Below are positions 30,398-41,662 of a stretch of DNA of 60,000 nt, piece after piece. The translations under genes and the position numbers were made by a program. A model generated the notes under the pieces. The model worked only from the letters and a program-made list of their open reading frames with translations. It did not search any database and had not been told where the DNA came from. The DNA comes from Hydractinia symbiolongicarpus (taxonomy: Eukaryota > Cnidaria > Hydrozoa > Anthoathecata > Hydractiniidae). The stretch is taken from the NCBI RefSeq assembly GCF_029227915.1, contig NC_079889.1, positions 10,604,001 through 10,664,000 on the forward strand, given 5' to 3'. Positions within the stretch are counted from its first letter, which is position 1. Each line of letters opens with the position of its first letter.

Positions 30398-33300
30398 TTA
30401 CTTCATATTCTCTAATACTACAGCAATTCCTTGTCCACCACCGATACATGCAGAACCAACAGCATATTGTTCACCAGTTCTTCTGAGCGCATGCGTTAGA
30501 TGTGTAAGAATTCGGGCACCTGATGTACCCAAAGGATGACCAAGAGCAATCGCTCCACCATTTGTATTGGTTATGCTACGATCCAAACCTAATTCTTTCT
30601 CAACGGCTAAATATTGTGCTGCAAAAGCCTCGTTCACCTAAATAGAATAAAACTGTTTTGTACTCTTCCACAAATGCCTGTAAATGCCTATAGACGAGCC
30701 ACTATTGAAAAAACCGTGTATTGGGAGGTGTCACCATGAATACATTAACTACCTTAATACCTCATTATGATTTCTTACGTGAACTTAAAGTTTGGGAGTG
30801 TAGTCATTTTTGTCACATTTAATGCAAACATTTTGAGCTTTATTTTATGAATTCTTAGTACAGCGGTTCACACATGAGAATAAATCCATTGAAATGCCTC
30901 AACATACAAGTAACACGAGAAGACAGCAAAAAACATTTGCAAAAGTCCTGAAGAAAATATTATTTACTGATAGTGAGTTATATTGTTCCACAACTGTATT
31001 GTTTATTACAGGGTTTAATTATTCGGATAAATTCAGTGTCATTCATGGTTGTTCACGGAGTAACATCTCATCTTGTGATTTTAGGATTTTGATTCATTTT
31101 TCAGGGTCTTAATAAAAAAAGGGAGAGAGAGGGTTAAGGTAACACCTTCAAAGTCAAAAGAGTCCATTCCAATAGTGTTAGCAAATTAGTTATTACAAAA
31201 ATTTTGAGAGTTTTCAGGTTTTTTTACAAATTTAATACAAATTTCAGGGTTTTTAAGACCACTTCTTTTAACCCAGGGTTGTTCAGGGTCTCCTAGACAT
31301 CTTGTATTAGTCTCAGCATAAGGTTAAACATACGTGTGGTAACTCTTCCACATATGCCATGTTGAAAATACCTTTTTACACATGAATTCACATCAAATCA
31401 AAAATATGTCGATGTAAAAAATTACACCATAAGATGAGAAATGTCAAGCTATCTATGCCTTTCACATCTAAAAGAGCATCAATACGCAGCAAAAAAGTCA
31501 GAAAGAAAAACAATTCATGTTACCTCGACTAAAGCCATGTCAGATAAAGATTTATTTGAATTCTTAAGTGCTGTTTTGATTGCGGGACATGGTCCAATAC
31601 CCATTATACTGGGATCAACACCTGAAACACCGTAGGATACAATACGTGCTAGTGGGGCTAGGTTATGTTTTTTACATGCTTCTTCAGACGCAACCAGCAA
31701 TGCTGCAGCACCATCACATATTCCCTAAAATATAGCAATATTGTTGATGTCAAAGTTTTTACTGATTCGAACATTACAAAATTAATTCCCGCAAAACTCT
31801 TTTTTTTTTTCATTTTTTGAAACACAACATTTCTGCTTAATTACCTAGAACTGCAATATATATAAATGTGTAAATTTCAACTTTAATATAGTCTTCATGT
31901 CTCTTATACATCAAAAGCCCTTGAAAAACCGTATAAATTGAGAAAAAAAATGTTTAGAATTTTTTTTTTGCATGTGATGGTTTTCTACATGAACTCTGTA
32001 TGTATGTGATATGTAAGTTTGTGCGAAGATAATGAATCTTGACAAATAATAAATAAATATAAAAAAATAACTATAAATGCAGTCAAAAAAACTCCTAATA
32101 TAAACTTACAGAAGCATTTCCTGCAGCTACGGTACCATTTTTTTTGAAAACTGGTGGCAGTTTTTGGAGTTGTTCTAAAGTAACGCCAACACGAGGATGT
32201 TCGTCTGTGTCTACTACAACAGTCTTGCGTTTTATTTTCACCTCCACAGGTGCTATTTCATCAGAAAACACTCCATCTTGGTGTGCTAAATTAATGGAAA
32301 CTGATAGGCACTATGTTCACACTATGTTACATAATACCAAATAGGTGATATAGTTTAACCCTGCCCCAAGCAAAACCCCAAATTATTCTTCCCCAGACCC
32401 ATAATGTCCAGCACCCCACAGTCCTCCTCCTAGCAAAGTTTTTTATGGAATTGATAGCTTCAGTCAAGCCAATAATCAATTTCCACTGGTCATATCTAAC
32501 TATTTCGACTGAGGACAAGAAGTGCTTCTGAGCATGCGTACTTGAAATGTTCACATTACGTCAGTGGAAAATTTTCCTTTCGTCAACATCACTGCAGAGC
32601 CTATTTTTTATGGCATTTCTATGGCGTGCAATCTATATTATAATGCCCATATACGTCTGTCCGTCTGTCTGTCTGTCACACAAAATGGTAGCTTAGCTGC
32701 AACAGGCGAACCCGTGGATTTTTTCACGGGCTAATGACTTTTAGAACAATTTAGAAAGAATACCAACCTTTAGCCCATCTATCTTGTGATGATAACGCAA
32801 ACTCATCACATTCCAGCCTAGTAGTTGAGTATTTTTCTGCTAGGTTTTCAGCCGTCACACCCATGGGTGTATTAATATATGAATCAGTCAAACCTGACCA
32901 CAGGGTGTCTTCCATCTAAAGGAAATGCAATACTAATTGCAAGAAATGTTAAAACCTTAGGTTTTTTTGGTTAACATAAACACGATTACATAAACACGAT
33001 TACGTTGTTTTGATTACAAAAATCAAACTTGCAAAATAATTATTGATGAAAATAATTTTTTTTAAATCATTGATGCTTTAATTCTGTTCTTCTACTGAAA
33101 TTTTCTACCTCAACTAGGTAGAGTATTTGAGTGGAATGCATTTTGATTAGAAATCTTGATTTATATATGCATTGAATATTCTACTTTGAGTACTTGTCTG
33201 AATTAAAACCAGTGCAACAATTAACTAAAAACTGAAACTACTGCATACCTCTCTTTGTTCGCCTAGGTTAATTCCCCATCTAGAGTTTCTTATTGCAAAC

Positions 33301-35303
33301 GGCGCTTGACTCATGTTTTCTGAACCACCTGCAAGAACAATGTCAGCGTCACCCAGAATAATTTCCTAAAAATAAAAACAAAAAACAAATAACAATGTTT
33401 ACGTTTTTCCGAAATTTTTAATTTCTAAGAACTAAATATTAATTATATACATTGTTAATTATTAAGAACTATATCATAATGTAAAAAAGATGGAGTATTG
33501 TGATGGTCCTGTAGTCAATATCCACATGTTATGCTGCCCATTTTTTATAGTATAACCAGCTACTCTTGCACACCTAGTATGCATAACATCATAAGTCAAC
33601 ACAATTCCAGCCTGCTCAATAACAAGGATGAATAACAAAATCGATTCTGCAACTGCCGATCAAAACCAAACTGCCCACTAAATGGTGATTGTTTGAAGTC
33701 ATGCATCGTTTTTCAAAGCAGAAGTTTTTCCGGACGGGGAAACATCGATCTACTTTGGAGCAAGTGAAGGAGAATTTAAGACGCGCTACAATAACCATGT
33801 TAAATCGTTCCGACAAAAAAGGTATGAGAATGAAACGGAACTATCGAAACTGATATGGAGACTGAAAGATGAATCCAAACTGTACCAACTGTCATGGAGT
33901 ATTGCTGCAAGAGCATTCCCATACAAATGTGGAACACGGAGATGTGACCTTTGCTTGTCCGAAAAAACACTCATAATAAGATCTGAACCCAAGGGACTCT
34001 TGAATAAACGAACTGAGCTCTTATCAAAATGCCGACATAGAAATAAGTTTATAATAGGAAACATTAAATAACTAACATATTTCTATTCCCTGTGGTAACA
34101 AACAAACTAAATGTTTTAAACAACTTTCTAAAGTTATGTTTTAATTGTAACCTGATGATTGTAGAATATACATGAAACTTGAAGTTGTTAAAAAGTTGTA
34201 GTATTCTTACTTATCCAACAAATATTATATTTATATATATATATACCTGAGCGGCATTTATCACAGCCTGAAATCCTGAACCACATAAACGATTAACTGT
34301 CAAGGCGGTAGCTTCTATTGGTACGTTAGCCTGCAAACCAATGTGGCGTGCCAGATAAGCTGCATCTGATGAACTCTGCATATAAAATACATGTGTGCAT
34401 TTTTTACAACTAAAACATGTAAATACACACAAAAAATGAACTATCAAAACTATCAAAAGATTGAACACTTCAGTATTCTGTTGTGATTTTACAGGAACCT
34501 GATGTAAAAAAAACAATATTTTACAGGGCTTAAAATTTATTTAACAAGGCTTCTTAAATTTAAAAAAAAGTTCTTTTCATTCTCAAAGATTCCAAGTTTT
34601 AGATTTCCACATTTAATCACGCAGCATAAATTATGATGCGTAGTTCTATCATCAGTGATCTTAGACCTGTTAAAGTATATCCATTCAAATTTAACTAGTT
34701 CCAGATTAATTATGCCACCTTATCATAGTGTCATATTAAAAAATATTGAATGAAAGAGCCACTGTTACGATAATCTATATTTTTTTTTTTACTTTCAATA
34801 GGCGAATACACAGCCTTTATAACTCACTATGTTTCGTGCCAAAAATTGCCACTTAAAATGTTTCTCGCCCGCTTCATGTTGCTAAAATTGCAGTTCATAT
34901 TGACACCTTTGGTCAGCCATGGCATGACATCAAAACTTTGTAATTTCAAGATTACATCCAAATAAAAGAAAATCATACTAGCAAAAAAATTTCCAAAAAA
35001 GGTCACATCATCATTGGCCTCATAAATTGCTGAGTTACAACGTGAGGTCGATATATACGTACATAAAATATTTATGCATAGTGAACAAAACTGTTTAATA
35101 ATTAACTAAAAGTGTCAAACCTGAATGACATTACCAAAGATAACAGACTTTACATGGCATGGGTCAAGGTTTGCTGCAGCTATGGTGGCAGAGGCAGCCT
35201 TTTCACCAAGAACAGTTGCAGAGACATCTTTAAATTTACCTCCAAATGCTCCAAAAGCTGTTCTTTTTGCAGCTACGATATAGATGGGTCTGGACAGTGC
35301 CAT
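30398..35303 (-). CDS. ACAA2: 3-ketoacyl-CoA thiolase, mitochondrial type
   Basis: Seven exons join in phase (- strand order): 35303-35121, 34375-34247, 33365-33249, 32915-32768, 32285-32110, 31724-31524 and 30637-30398, giving 397 residues, the same length as human ACAA2. Family role: last step of mitochondrial fatty-acid beta-oxidation, thiolytic cleavage of 3-ketoacyl-CoA to acetyl-CoA and a shortened acyl-CoA. Seen: [20 protein letters not shown] start, NRLCGSGFQ with nucleophile Cys92, [29 protein letters not shown] with His352, and CIGGGQG with Cys382. All catalytic positions match the human numbering. Five of six introns are phase 0. As in ACAA2 orthologues, the N-terminus looks like an uncleaved mitochondrial signal rather than a separate presequence. 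ACAT1-type thiolase is less likely, because the pattern around the active sites and the length are ACAA2-like. Introns 2 and 4 carry mobile-element insertions. Confidence 0.95.
31284..31304 (-). repeat. Inverted end of a CAGGGTGTCTA-type element
   Basis: On the + strand CAGGGTCTCCTAGACATCTT is the inverted form of the AGATGTCTAGGAGACCCTG-type terminus seen at 14427 and 44477. Further CAGGGTTTTTAAG and CAGGGTCTTAA words precede it from about 31100, so an eroded element may span 31000-31304 in ACAA2 intron 6. Confidence 0.35.
32632..32734 (+). mobile_element. 103-bp Helitron-like mini-element
   Basis: The element starts TC (32632-32633) after an A and ends CTAA (32731-32734) before a T, the A|T insertion rule of Helitrons. 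Immediately before CTAA a hairpin is formed by CCCGTG (32711-32716) and CACGGG (32725-32730) with an eight-base loop, as in Helitron 3' termini (hairpin then CTRR). The interior has tandem GTCTGTC words. At 103 bp it is far too short to encode Rep/helicase. It lies in ACAA2 intron 4, on the strand opposite to the gene, about 34 bp from the exon 4 donor. Confidence 0.6.
33560..34071 (+). mobile_element. Penelope-like retroelement remnant (GIY-YIG nuclease end)
   Basis: The + strand, antisense to ACAA2 intron 2, encodes the C-terminal part of a Penelope-like element protein in broken frames. First comes a cysteine cluster, CNCR then [11 protein letters not shown] (about 33645-33705). After a frameshift near 33710-33720 comes the nuclease-like part: [17 protein letters not shown], then [21 protein letters not shown] and KCRHRNKF, ending at a TAA (34069-34071). 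A Cys-rich linker followed by GIY-YIG is typical of endonuclease-bearing Penelope-like elements. An in-frame stop precedes the cysteine cluster and the reverse transcriptase is missing, so this is a dead 5'-truncated copy. Confidence 0.75.
34148..34190 (+). ncRNA. Hammerhead-ribozyme-like motif
   Basis: All core elements of a hammerhead are present in order. Stem I strand UAAC (34148-34151) precedes CUGAUGA (34152-34158). Stem II is UGUA/UACA (34160-34163 with 34169-34172, loop GAAUA, one U-U mismatch at its base). GAAA follows (34174-34177). A two-pair stem III AC/GU has loop UUGAA. The cleavage triplet is GUU (34184-34186), and the stem I return strand is GUUA (34187-34190), pairing exactly with UAAC. 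Very short stem III is characteristic of hammerheads reported in Penelope-like elements, and the motif lies 77 bp after the GIY-YIG remnant's stop on the same strand. Activity is not shown; stems are weak and A-U rich. Confidence 0.6.
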
Positions 35304-36790
35304 TATACTATTTCTGTGTATTCAAATATTTTATTATTTCAGTCCCTAATGGAATGTTTTACACAAAGAAAACAGCAACACTATAAGCACAAAGAAGCAT
35401 TAATAACATGTTATGAGTTGTCCAGTGGATTTTTAACCAAATTAGCTAAAATATATAGTTTGTTCTTTCATTTTAATTCATTTTGTTGTCCTAAATATTT
35501 TGAACCCATGGCAATTAAATATTAAATGCCGTCTAACAGGCAAAACACTGTAATTTTTAGTGTATACGTGTATCTGTCAAACTTAAAACGTTCATGAAAA
35601 TACAGACGGTGTATTTATCATCATTCTGGGCTAAACCAGTGGCATATCCAGAGGTTACTTTGGCCACACTGTGAGCGCAAAGTGCGAGAGTTTGATAAAA
35701 AAAAATTTTAAACAAAGTTCTTTATTTCTCAAACTGATGTAGTACAGGCAATTGTCCCTTGTTGGGGGAAGGGGCGAAGCCCACATAAAATTTAAAGATT
35801 TTTGGCTATAATCACATTCTTGTAAGCAGATTAAAACGTTTATTACTGACTTTAAGATCCTAAACAATGTCACTAATTCAATGTGTTTAACATCGGATGT
35901 ATACTACAAGGTTTATAAACCTTGTAGTATACATGTGTACATATGACAGACACGTAGTTAGAGTCAGTATCAATGCTACATGCTAACACTCCAAGCTCCG
36001 CCATATTTTGTTGGATTGCAATCGAACTGGCGGCCCTATTTGGTACTTTGTCACCAGGAAGCCGGAGACCAGCGCAATACAAAACCAGTCCGTGTAATCC
36101 AACTCAACTACAAGGGAGTGCGCACCCATGCAAGATAATAAAATTGCCAGAACACAGGAGAGCTTTGACCACAGAGAAACACAGTTTCTTCTTACAGACA
36201 AACTACAGTATTCCTTTGTCTCTTAGCTCTCTATATAACATAAATCGCAATAATTTTTAAGACATTAGCATGCCGAAAAGAGTTTGTTCAGGCTTAATGT
36301 GATTTCTTATACGCCGTTAAATGATTACAGTAAACTTTTTTTTATGGATTAAATAAGAAAACCTTTTTTCAACCACTTCTTAATAACTTGGGCACTTAGT
36401 TTGGTCGTCCAAACCAGTATACCGGTGTCTAATCTTTTAATCTGGTCTAGCGTTCCTCTGCATCAAGTCTGTCTATCTCTGGGTATTGCCCCAGGAACTA
36501 TTAAGTCTCTTTAAAAACAGGCAAACAAACAAAATTAGATTAATATAATACCGTTGTGCAAAATAGCTTTGAAACCTTTAAAGCACGTAGGGCCAGCTGG
36601 CTATACGGCTATAAGGGGACCTCGCCTGCCAGACCAGGCGTCTGACTAAAATTTGGACTTTGACCTTTCATACATTCACCATGTATTATTAACCCAAGCG
36701 AGTGGGTAAGCGAGACATCCGTTTCACGGGAGAGGAGGCGGGTCAGCGTAGTCCAATTTCGTTTTAATTTATAGTGGTCGAAATTCTTTA
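35304..36790. other. Region upstream of ACAA2; no further gene
   Basis: The ACAA2 promoter must lie close to 35303, but no TATA or CCAAT box stands out. Around 35640-35800 a segment with GGGGGAAGGGGCGAAGCCC looks like an old dispersed repeat. The perfect palindrome at 35897-35934 is listed separately. Open frames here are short and unconvincing. Confidence 0.5.
35897..35934. repeat. Perfect 38-bp palindrome
   Basis: The half-site ATGTATACTACAAGGTTTA is followed at once by its exact reverse complement; there is no spacer and no mismatch. The centre TTTATAAA lies at 35912-35919. It sits about 600 bp upstream of the ACAA2 start codon. Function is unknown. Confidence 0.9.
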
Positions 36791-36791
36791 A

Positions 36792-37180
36792 GGCGACGCA
36801 TTCTACAAAGCATCGGTGCAAATATTTCCCCCGCCGACAGGTTCTAGAATGCGTCGGCGCTCAGAAATAGCGCCAACTCTTTTAAGAGGCGCCCAGACAA
36901 AATGAGCAAAGTTGCGTCGACTCTTTCTAGAAATAGGCGTGTAGAGAAAAATGAACAAAGTTGCGCTGACTCTTTCTAGAAAGAGGCGTATAGAGAAAAA
37001 TGAACAAAGTTACGCCGACTTGGAAGAGGCGTCCAGATAAAATGAGCAAAGTTGTGCCATATGCGCCGACTCTTTCTACAAAGAGGTGTCCAGCAGAATC
37101 ATTAAAACAATTACGGCGACACCTTTAGAAACAGACGTATCACGAAAGTTGCACTGACTTTGAAACAGAGGCGTGCTATA
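36792..37180. repeat. Tandem array of ~49-bp units, each with a hairpin core
   Basis: About six to seven units share GTTGCGCYGACTCTTTCTAG, then AAAGAGGCGTxxAGA and AAATGARCAAA. GTTGCG/GTTACG starts fall at 36911, 36960, 37009 and (diverged) 37051, a period of 49, 49 and 42 bp. Most units contain an inverted core, for example CTCTTTCTAGAAAGAG (36970-36985, perfect) and GCGCC...GGCGC around CTCTT/AAGAG (36870-36892). An outer inverted pair GCGACGCATTCTA/TAGAATGCGTCGGC (about 36792-36806 and 36844-36858) precedes the array. No coding frame is maintained. Confidence 0.75.
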
Positions 37181-37185
37181 ATTAT

Positions 37186-40100
37186 AGTTACACGCTGTTC
37201 GCAAGAGTTACGAAATGGAGAGGGAGATGGAAATCACAATCATTCGGAAGGTACCTGTTTACTCCAACTTTATTTCATTTAAAATTTGTGCAAAAATAAT
37301 TTCAGAGTTAAAATTATTCGAACTGAAAACGTTTGTGTTTTAAAGTTTAAATTTCAGTTTATTTTATTCTCTAACCTTTAAATATATGCCTATCTTTATT
37401 TCGAAATCCGTAAACCTCTACATAACTTCATGGCAAAACAGTAGTCTCGGTGTTAAATAATGTGCAGCATCAAGCTAACCAGACATGCAATGCTGAGTCT
37501 GACATTAATAGTTTGAGATACACAGTCAATAATATGATTCAACTTGTGCTTAAATGCAATTGTTTATTATCGACTAGAATGTTATAAAGGTGTTACGTAA
37601 AGCAGCAGAATCGATAAATGAAAATAAAAATTCCTAAAGTCGCCACTTTAAACCGAGGACAACCACCTTATCTTTTACAAAATCTTAACTTGAAATGTAC
37701 TTAAGATATCAAAAATGGTAATTGTGGATATCGACGAATGGATGGCTTGCTTATGTCTAAAGAAAATCCTGTTACTGAAAAAAGAATTAGAGAATCAATG
37801 AGAAGAGTAGAAGAAGAGTATAATAATGTCAGCTCAAACTTATTTTATTAACTAATTAAACACCTTACTTTAGATTCTGAGGCTAGTAAAGATAATATAC
37901 GTAAAATATTATTCTGTTTGAAGAGTCCAAAAGGTTTTTCAGGCCAAATATGTGACATCTATTAAATAAAACGTCATTCAGAGTCAACTGTTTCAACATT
38001 CTAGTTCATCATGCCAGTAGAAAATATCTCAAATTGTGCATAAACTAACTACGCATTATTGACCCGCCTCCCGCTTCATACTCATCTCAGCGAATTTTGG
38101 TCACTCAGGCTCAAGTGATTTGAGCATGCGCATAAGGATTGCTTACGTAAAATTACATGACATAAGCTGTTCGTCGAAATCTTTTTCAGCGATCGTTGGC
38201 GATTTTTGACGTCACAAATCTTTGAAAGCCAATCAGAATCAAAATTATAAACATTATGCTCCAAAAAATATGCTAAAATATTTTTATCCAGAAGAATAAA
38301 AATAAAATTCATGATTCCACTTTAAACATTTCTTGCTCATTTTTACTTCACTATGGCATATGGAGATGATCAAAATTCGCCTAATGGGGATCAGACTTGA
38401 AGCCTGCAACCGACTGGCCAGGGGATCCTTCCATGGCCCTAGCCGCCTCGAAGGCCGAGGGACAAGCCTACCCCCAAATCTTTTGTGGATCATAGTTAAA
38501 GGTAGCTTAAAATGTCACATTTCCCCTATAATCTCTCTTTGCTTCGTGAAGTATTCTTCTGCGTAGTAGGTCCTGGGCTCAAATTTTGTAAAAGAGTAAG
38601 CTAGAAATTCGATTATGAGCTGGACTACTATGACTAAAATTTTCTTCGGACGTTCTCGCTATGCGCCTTAAAATCGTATTTTATTTCCAGTCTTCCAGAA
38701 GTCTTCAAAATACGTGTTTAAATACGATTTCACGGCTTCATTAAATTTTGTTTTCTTTAATATGCGTCTAATTGTGCTTATATATGTAATATGGAAACAA
38801 AAAACGTCTTAAAACGTTTTTGTTTGCGAAAAAGGCGCTTAATACACGCTCTATATGTAATGTCTACATGATATAACAAGACAACAACGTAACCAATAAA
38901 GTGAGAGTTGGATTCATTGGTGCGAAACACTTCGGAGGATTGGCTAAGGATGTTTGGAAATGATTTGGACAAAAGGATAATTTCATTGCAAGCCGAAGAG
39001 AAACATCAGCAAAATTCCCTCACAATCTCAGTCTCTATATCTAACAATTACATCAAAATATCAACAAAACTATCCTTTAGCAATTCATCTTCTGACAAGT
39101 ATAACGAGTAGGAAAACGAGAGGAAATCCTAGAGAGACCATCCCTCTCTGAGATGTGTCTGTCAGAGGTCTACAAATGGAGAAAACAATGTTATAAAAAG
39201 GATTTGTTTTGCTGATCTTAGGGGTGGAGGCTCATAATACTCGAACAGGGAATTATAATCGAATTTACTAGTAACCCAGTCCTTGTAAAATAAGCGGATT
39301 GTGTATTTATAAATAAGAAATTCGAAAACATTATAAAAGAGGATTATCAAGCAGATAATATTGCGTCATTCACTGCTTTCCTTAGTCTGCCTCAGTCCCC
39401 TCTTTTCGCGAATGCTTTTTCGTTCTTGACAGTAGCTTTTTCGAAACAATTAAGAGAACACGTGTATATAGTTGTTAAATAAAAATGTAATTTCAAACTA
39501 AGAATTCCGCGTATTATTTGCCTTATTCTGGCAGTAAACAGAATAGATATTAGTAACAAATAACTGTTTTATTTCAGTCATACTTACTGTTCTTAAAAAA
39601 GTATGATACCTGAAGAATGATACTGACCCTTGTTGTCAAATACCGCTGATAAATGCTGCAAGACGGTCTGTATTTTATCAACACAGGAGTTTGAATAAGA
39701 AGTATTGACTTTAAGGACGAATGCTATGGATTTGTAGTGCAAGTTGTTTCATTGCAGCATCTGGGAAAGAAAGCAACTAAAAACAGTGCACAGTTCTTAT
39801 TAATCAATCAGAATATTTTATTGGGACATTAATCGATCCCCATCCCATCTAAATGTAAAAGATATTTTAATACAGTTTACTGAATTTTAAGGAGGGTATT
39901 TCAATCACAGGTTATGGTTTTTCATCTGATAATCCATTAACAAGTCTGTCACAAAAGGGATTGATACTATATGGCAAAACCAACCTAAATACTTCCTGAT
40001 ATAGGAAAAATGATATTTTAACTTATTTATAGTCTCTTATCCGTGATAAAGTTTTAAGTTCTAGTTGTATTCTAGCTGGTCAAAGAGTTAAAGTATCCAA

Positions 40101-40731
40101 AAGATTTTGTTCTGTAGCTATATAGATTTTACAGCCAATGTCCTATACCTGACTTGTGTAAAACAAAACGGCCTAAATGAAAACGGAACGCCTTGAGTAC
40201 GGCAGCCTTACACAGGGCATTCCCTTCTGACTCTGATTTTTGTCCCCTTCATTGTGCTGGAGTTTATTGTTTGAAAAACATTGTGTAACGTTTGGGAAGC
40301 CCACAGGACTGCTTCCAAGAATACACTATGACGTTGAATAAAACTGGTAATGACCTCAGCTAATGACCAGTGTCTTTTGTTCCCGTTGTCGATACCTCGT
40401 GATATTATTTTGAAGTCATTATTGCGGAGAAGTTATTTGTATTATGGTAGGTTTTCATGATCTAGATATCTGTCCATTCGACTTTATGAAACAAGCAAGT
40501 CATGAGTCCAAGTTTCCTAGCATCTAAAAAGTATACATCACATTCGTCACACGTGGCTTTATGAGTCACGTGTTAAAAATACATAAATAAGTAACACAGG
40601 ACGTTTATAAAACAAGACAAAAACAAAGAGTCCTGTGGTCGAAGTTGTCCGAGCAGCTGCATTGTTTATTCATTCTTTTTATGCATTCAAATTGTTTATT
40701 ATATTTTTTGAAAATATAGATATAATGTAGA
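37186..40731. other. Gene-free intergenic region
   Basis: No exon or RNA gene is recognised in 3.5 kb. A GC-richer patch at 38400-38475 with CCGCCTCGAAGGCCGAGGG may be a repeat fragment. The rest is AT-rich and featureless to inspection. Confidence 0.5.
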
Positions 40732-41458
40732 TAGTGGACTCTTGATATAACGAATCTCCTAGGGAAATAGAAAAAAAGTTCTTTATATCGAAGGTTCGTT
40801 GCATCGAAAAGTGATAAAAAATCGGAAAGTTTGCCTAAATCGTTTAAAACTGACGTGACCTTGTCCAGCAGAAGTGTTTAAATTCGTATTTTCAGCTAGG
40901 ATCCTGTTCAAAAGCATATTTACTCTTTTCGTCTTGACTATCTGTTCTTCGTATTTGGACGTAGGTTTTCGTTTAGATTCGAATGTTTCGATTTGGATGA
41001 CATTGCATTGCAAGCGTTTACTTTTCTGTAGCATTTTTTTTTTTTTTTTTTTTTTTTGACATTTATTCGGGTTCCATTATACAATGGTTCTTATCCCTAT
41101 AATAACATAATAATAACAACAATAAGAATAAAAAGTTTAGAACAAAAATGATACAAGAAGCATGGAGATCTAGGTTTCAATAAGAGTTGTAGATTTAGGT
41201 TTTGTTAAATGGTTGTTGATAGATTAAATAGAGGAAAGGCATAGGCTATAGTACTTTAGTACTTTGAGTTCATTATCAAGGTTTTTTGAGTTCGACGATG
41301 AAAAAATTCGGCTCGTTTAATTGATAGGTCACTATATCGAGGGGTCGTTATACAGAAAGAACTTATAGGAGTTTCTTCAGTCTAGGATACAAAGGAAATT
41401 GACTTTGGTATACGTTATATCTAGATGTTAACTAAAACGATGGTTCCAGAGTCCACTA
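40732..41458. mobile_element. Tigger-type MITE (TAGTGGACTCT ends) with a T24 tract
   Basis: The left end reads TAGTGGACTCTTGATATAAC and the right end, inverted, TAGTGGACTCTGG. Inside, ATCTCCTAGGG, AAAGTTCTTTATATCG on the left is echoed inversely at about 41320-41380 (AACTCCTATAAGTTCTTTC, then CCTCGATATAG). Such AGTRGACTC ends with TATAACGAA are typical of Tigger/pogo derivatives. A T24 tract lies at 41034-41057. No transposase frame remains. TA duplications are not clear. Confidence 0.5.
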
Positions 41459-41662
41459 TTTCAGTGGGTTCGAATAACGCTTATTCGAACATTCTATATT
41501 TTAAACAAATTTTCAGGTCTCTTGACTCCGTTAACTCGAACGGTTTTTCGGTCCATAGGCTCGTTAATTCCTTACACATTTTTTATTATGAGATCTAGAA
41601 ATGTAAAAATTAATGGTGGAAATTCTTAACTTTTCAATAAATTTTACATTTCCAATAAAATG

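Noticed and set aside
35112-35525. 137-codon open frame on the + strand over ACAA2 exon 1
   Set aside because: It is antisense to a clearly conserved exon and has no protein-like features of its own.
38284-38566. Overlapping open frames in the GC-richer patch
   Set aside because: Both strands are open over the same bases because of composition, and neither translation shows a domain.
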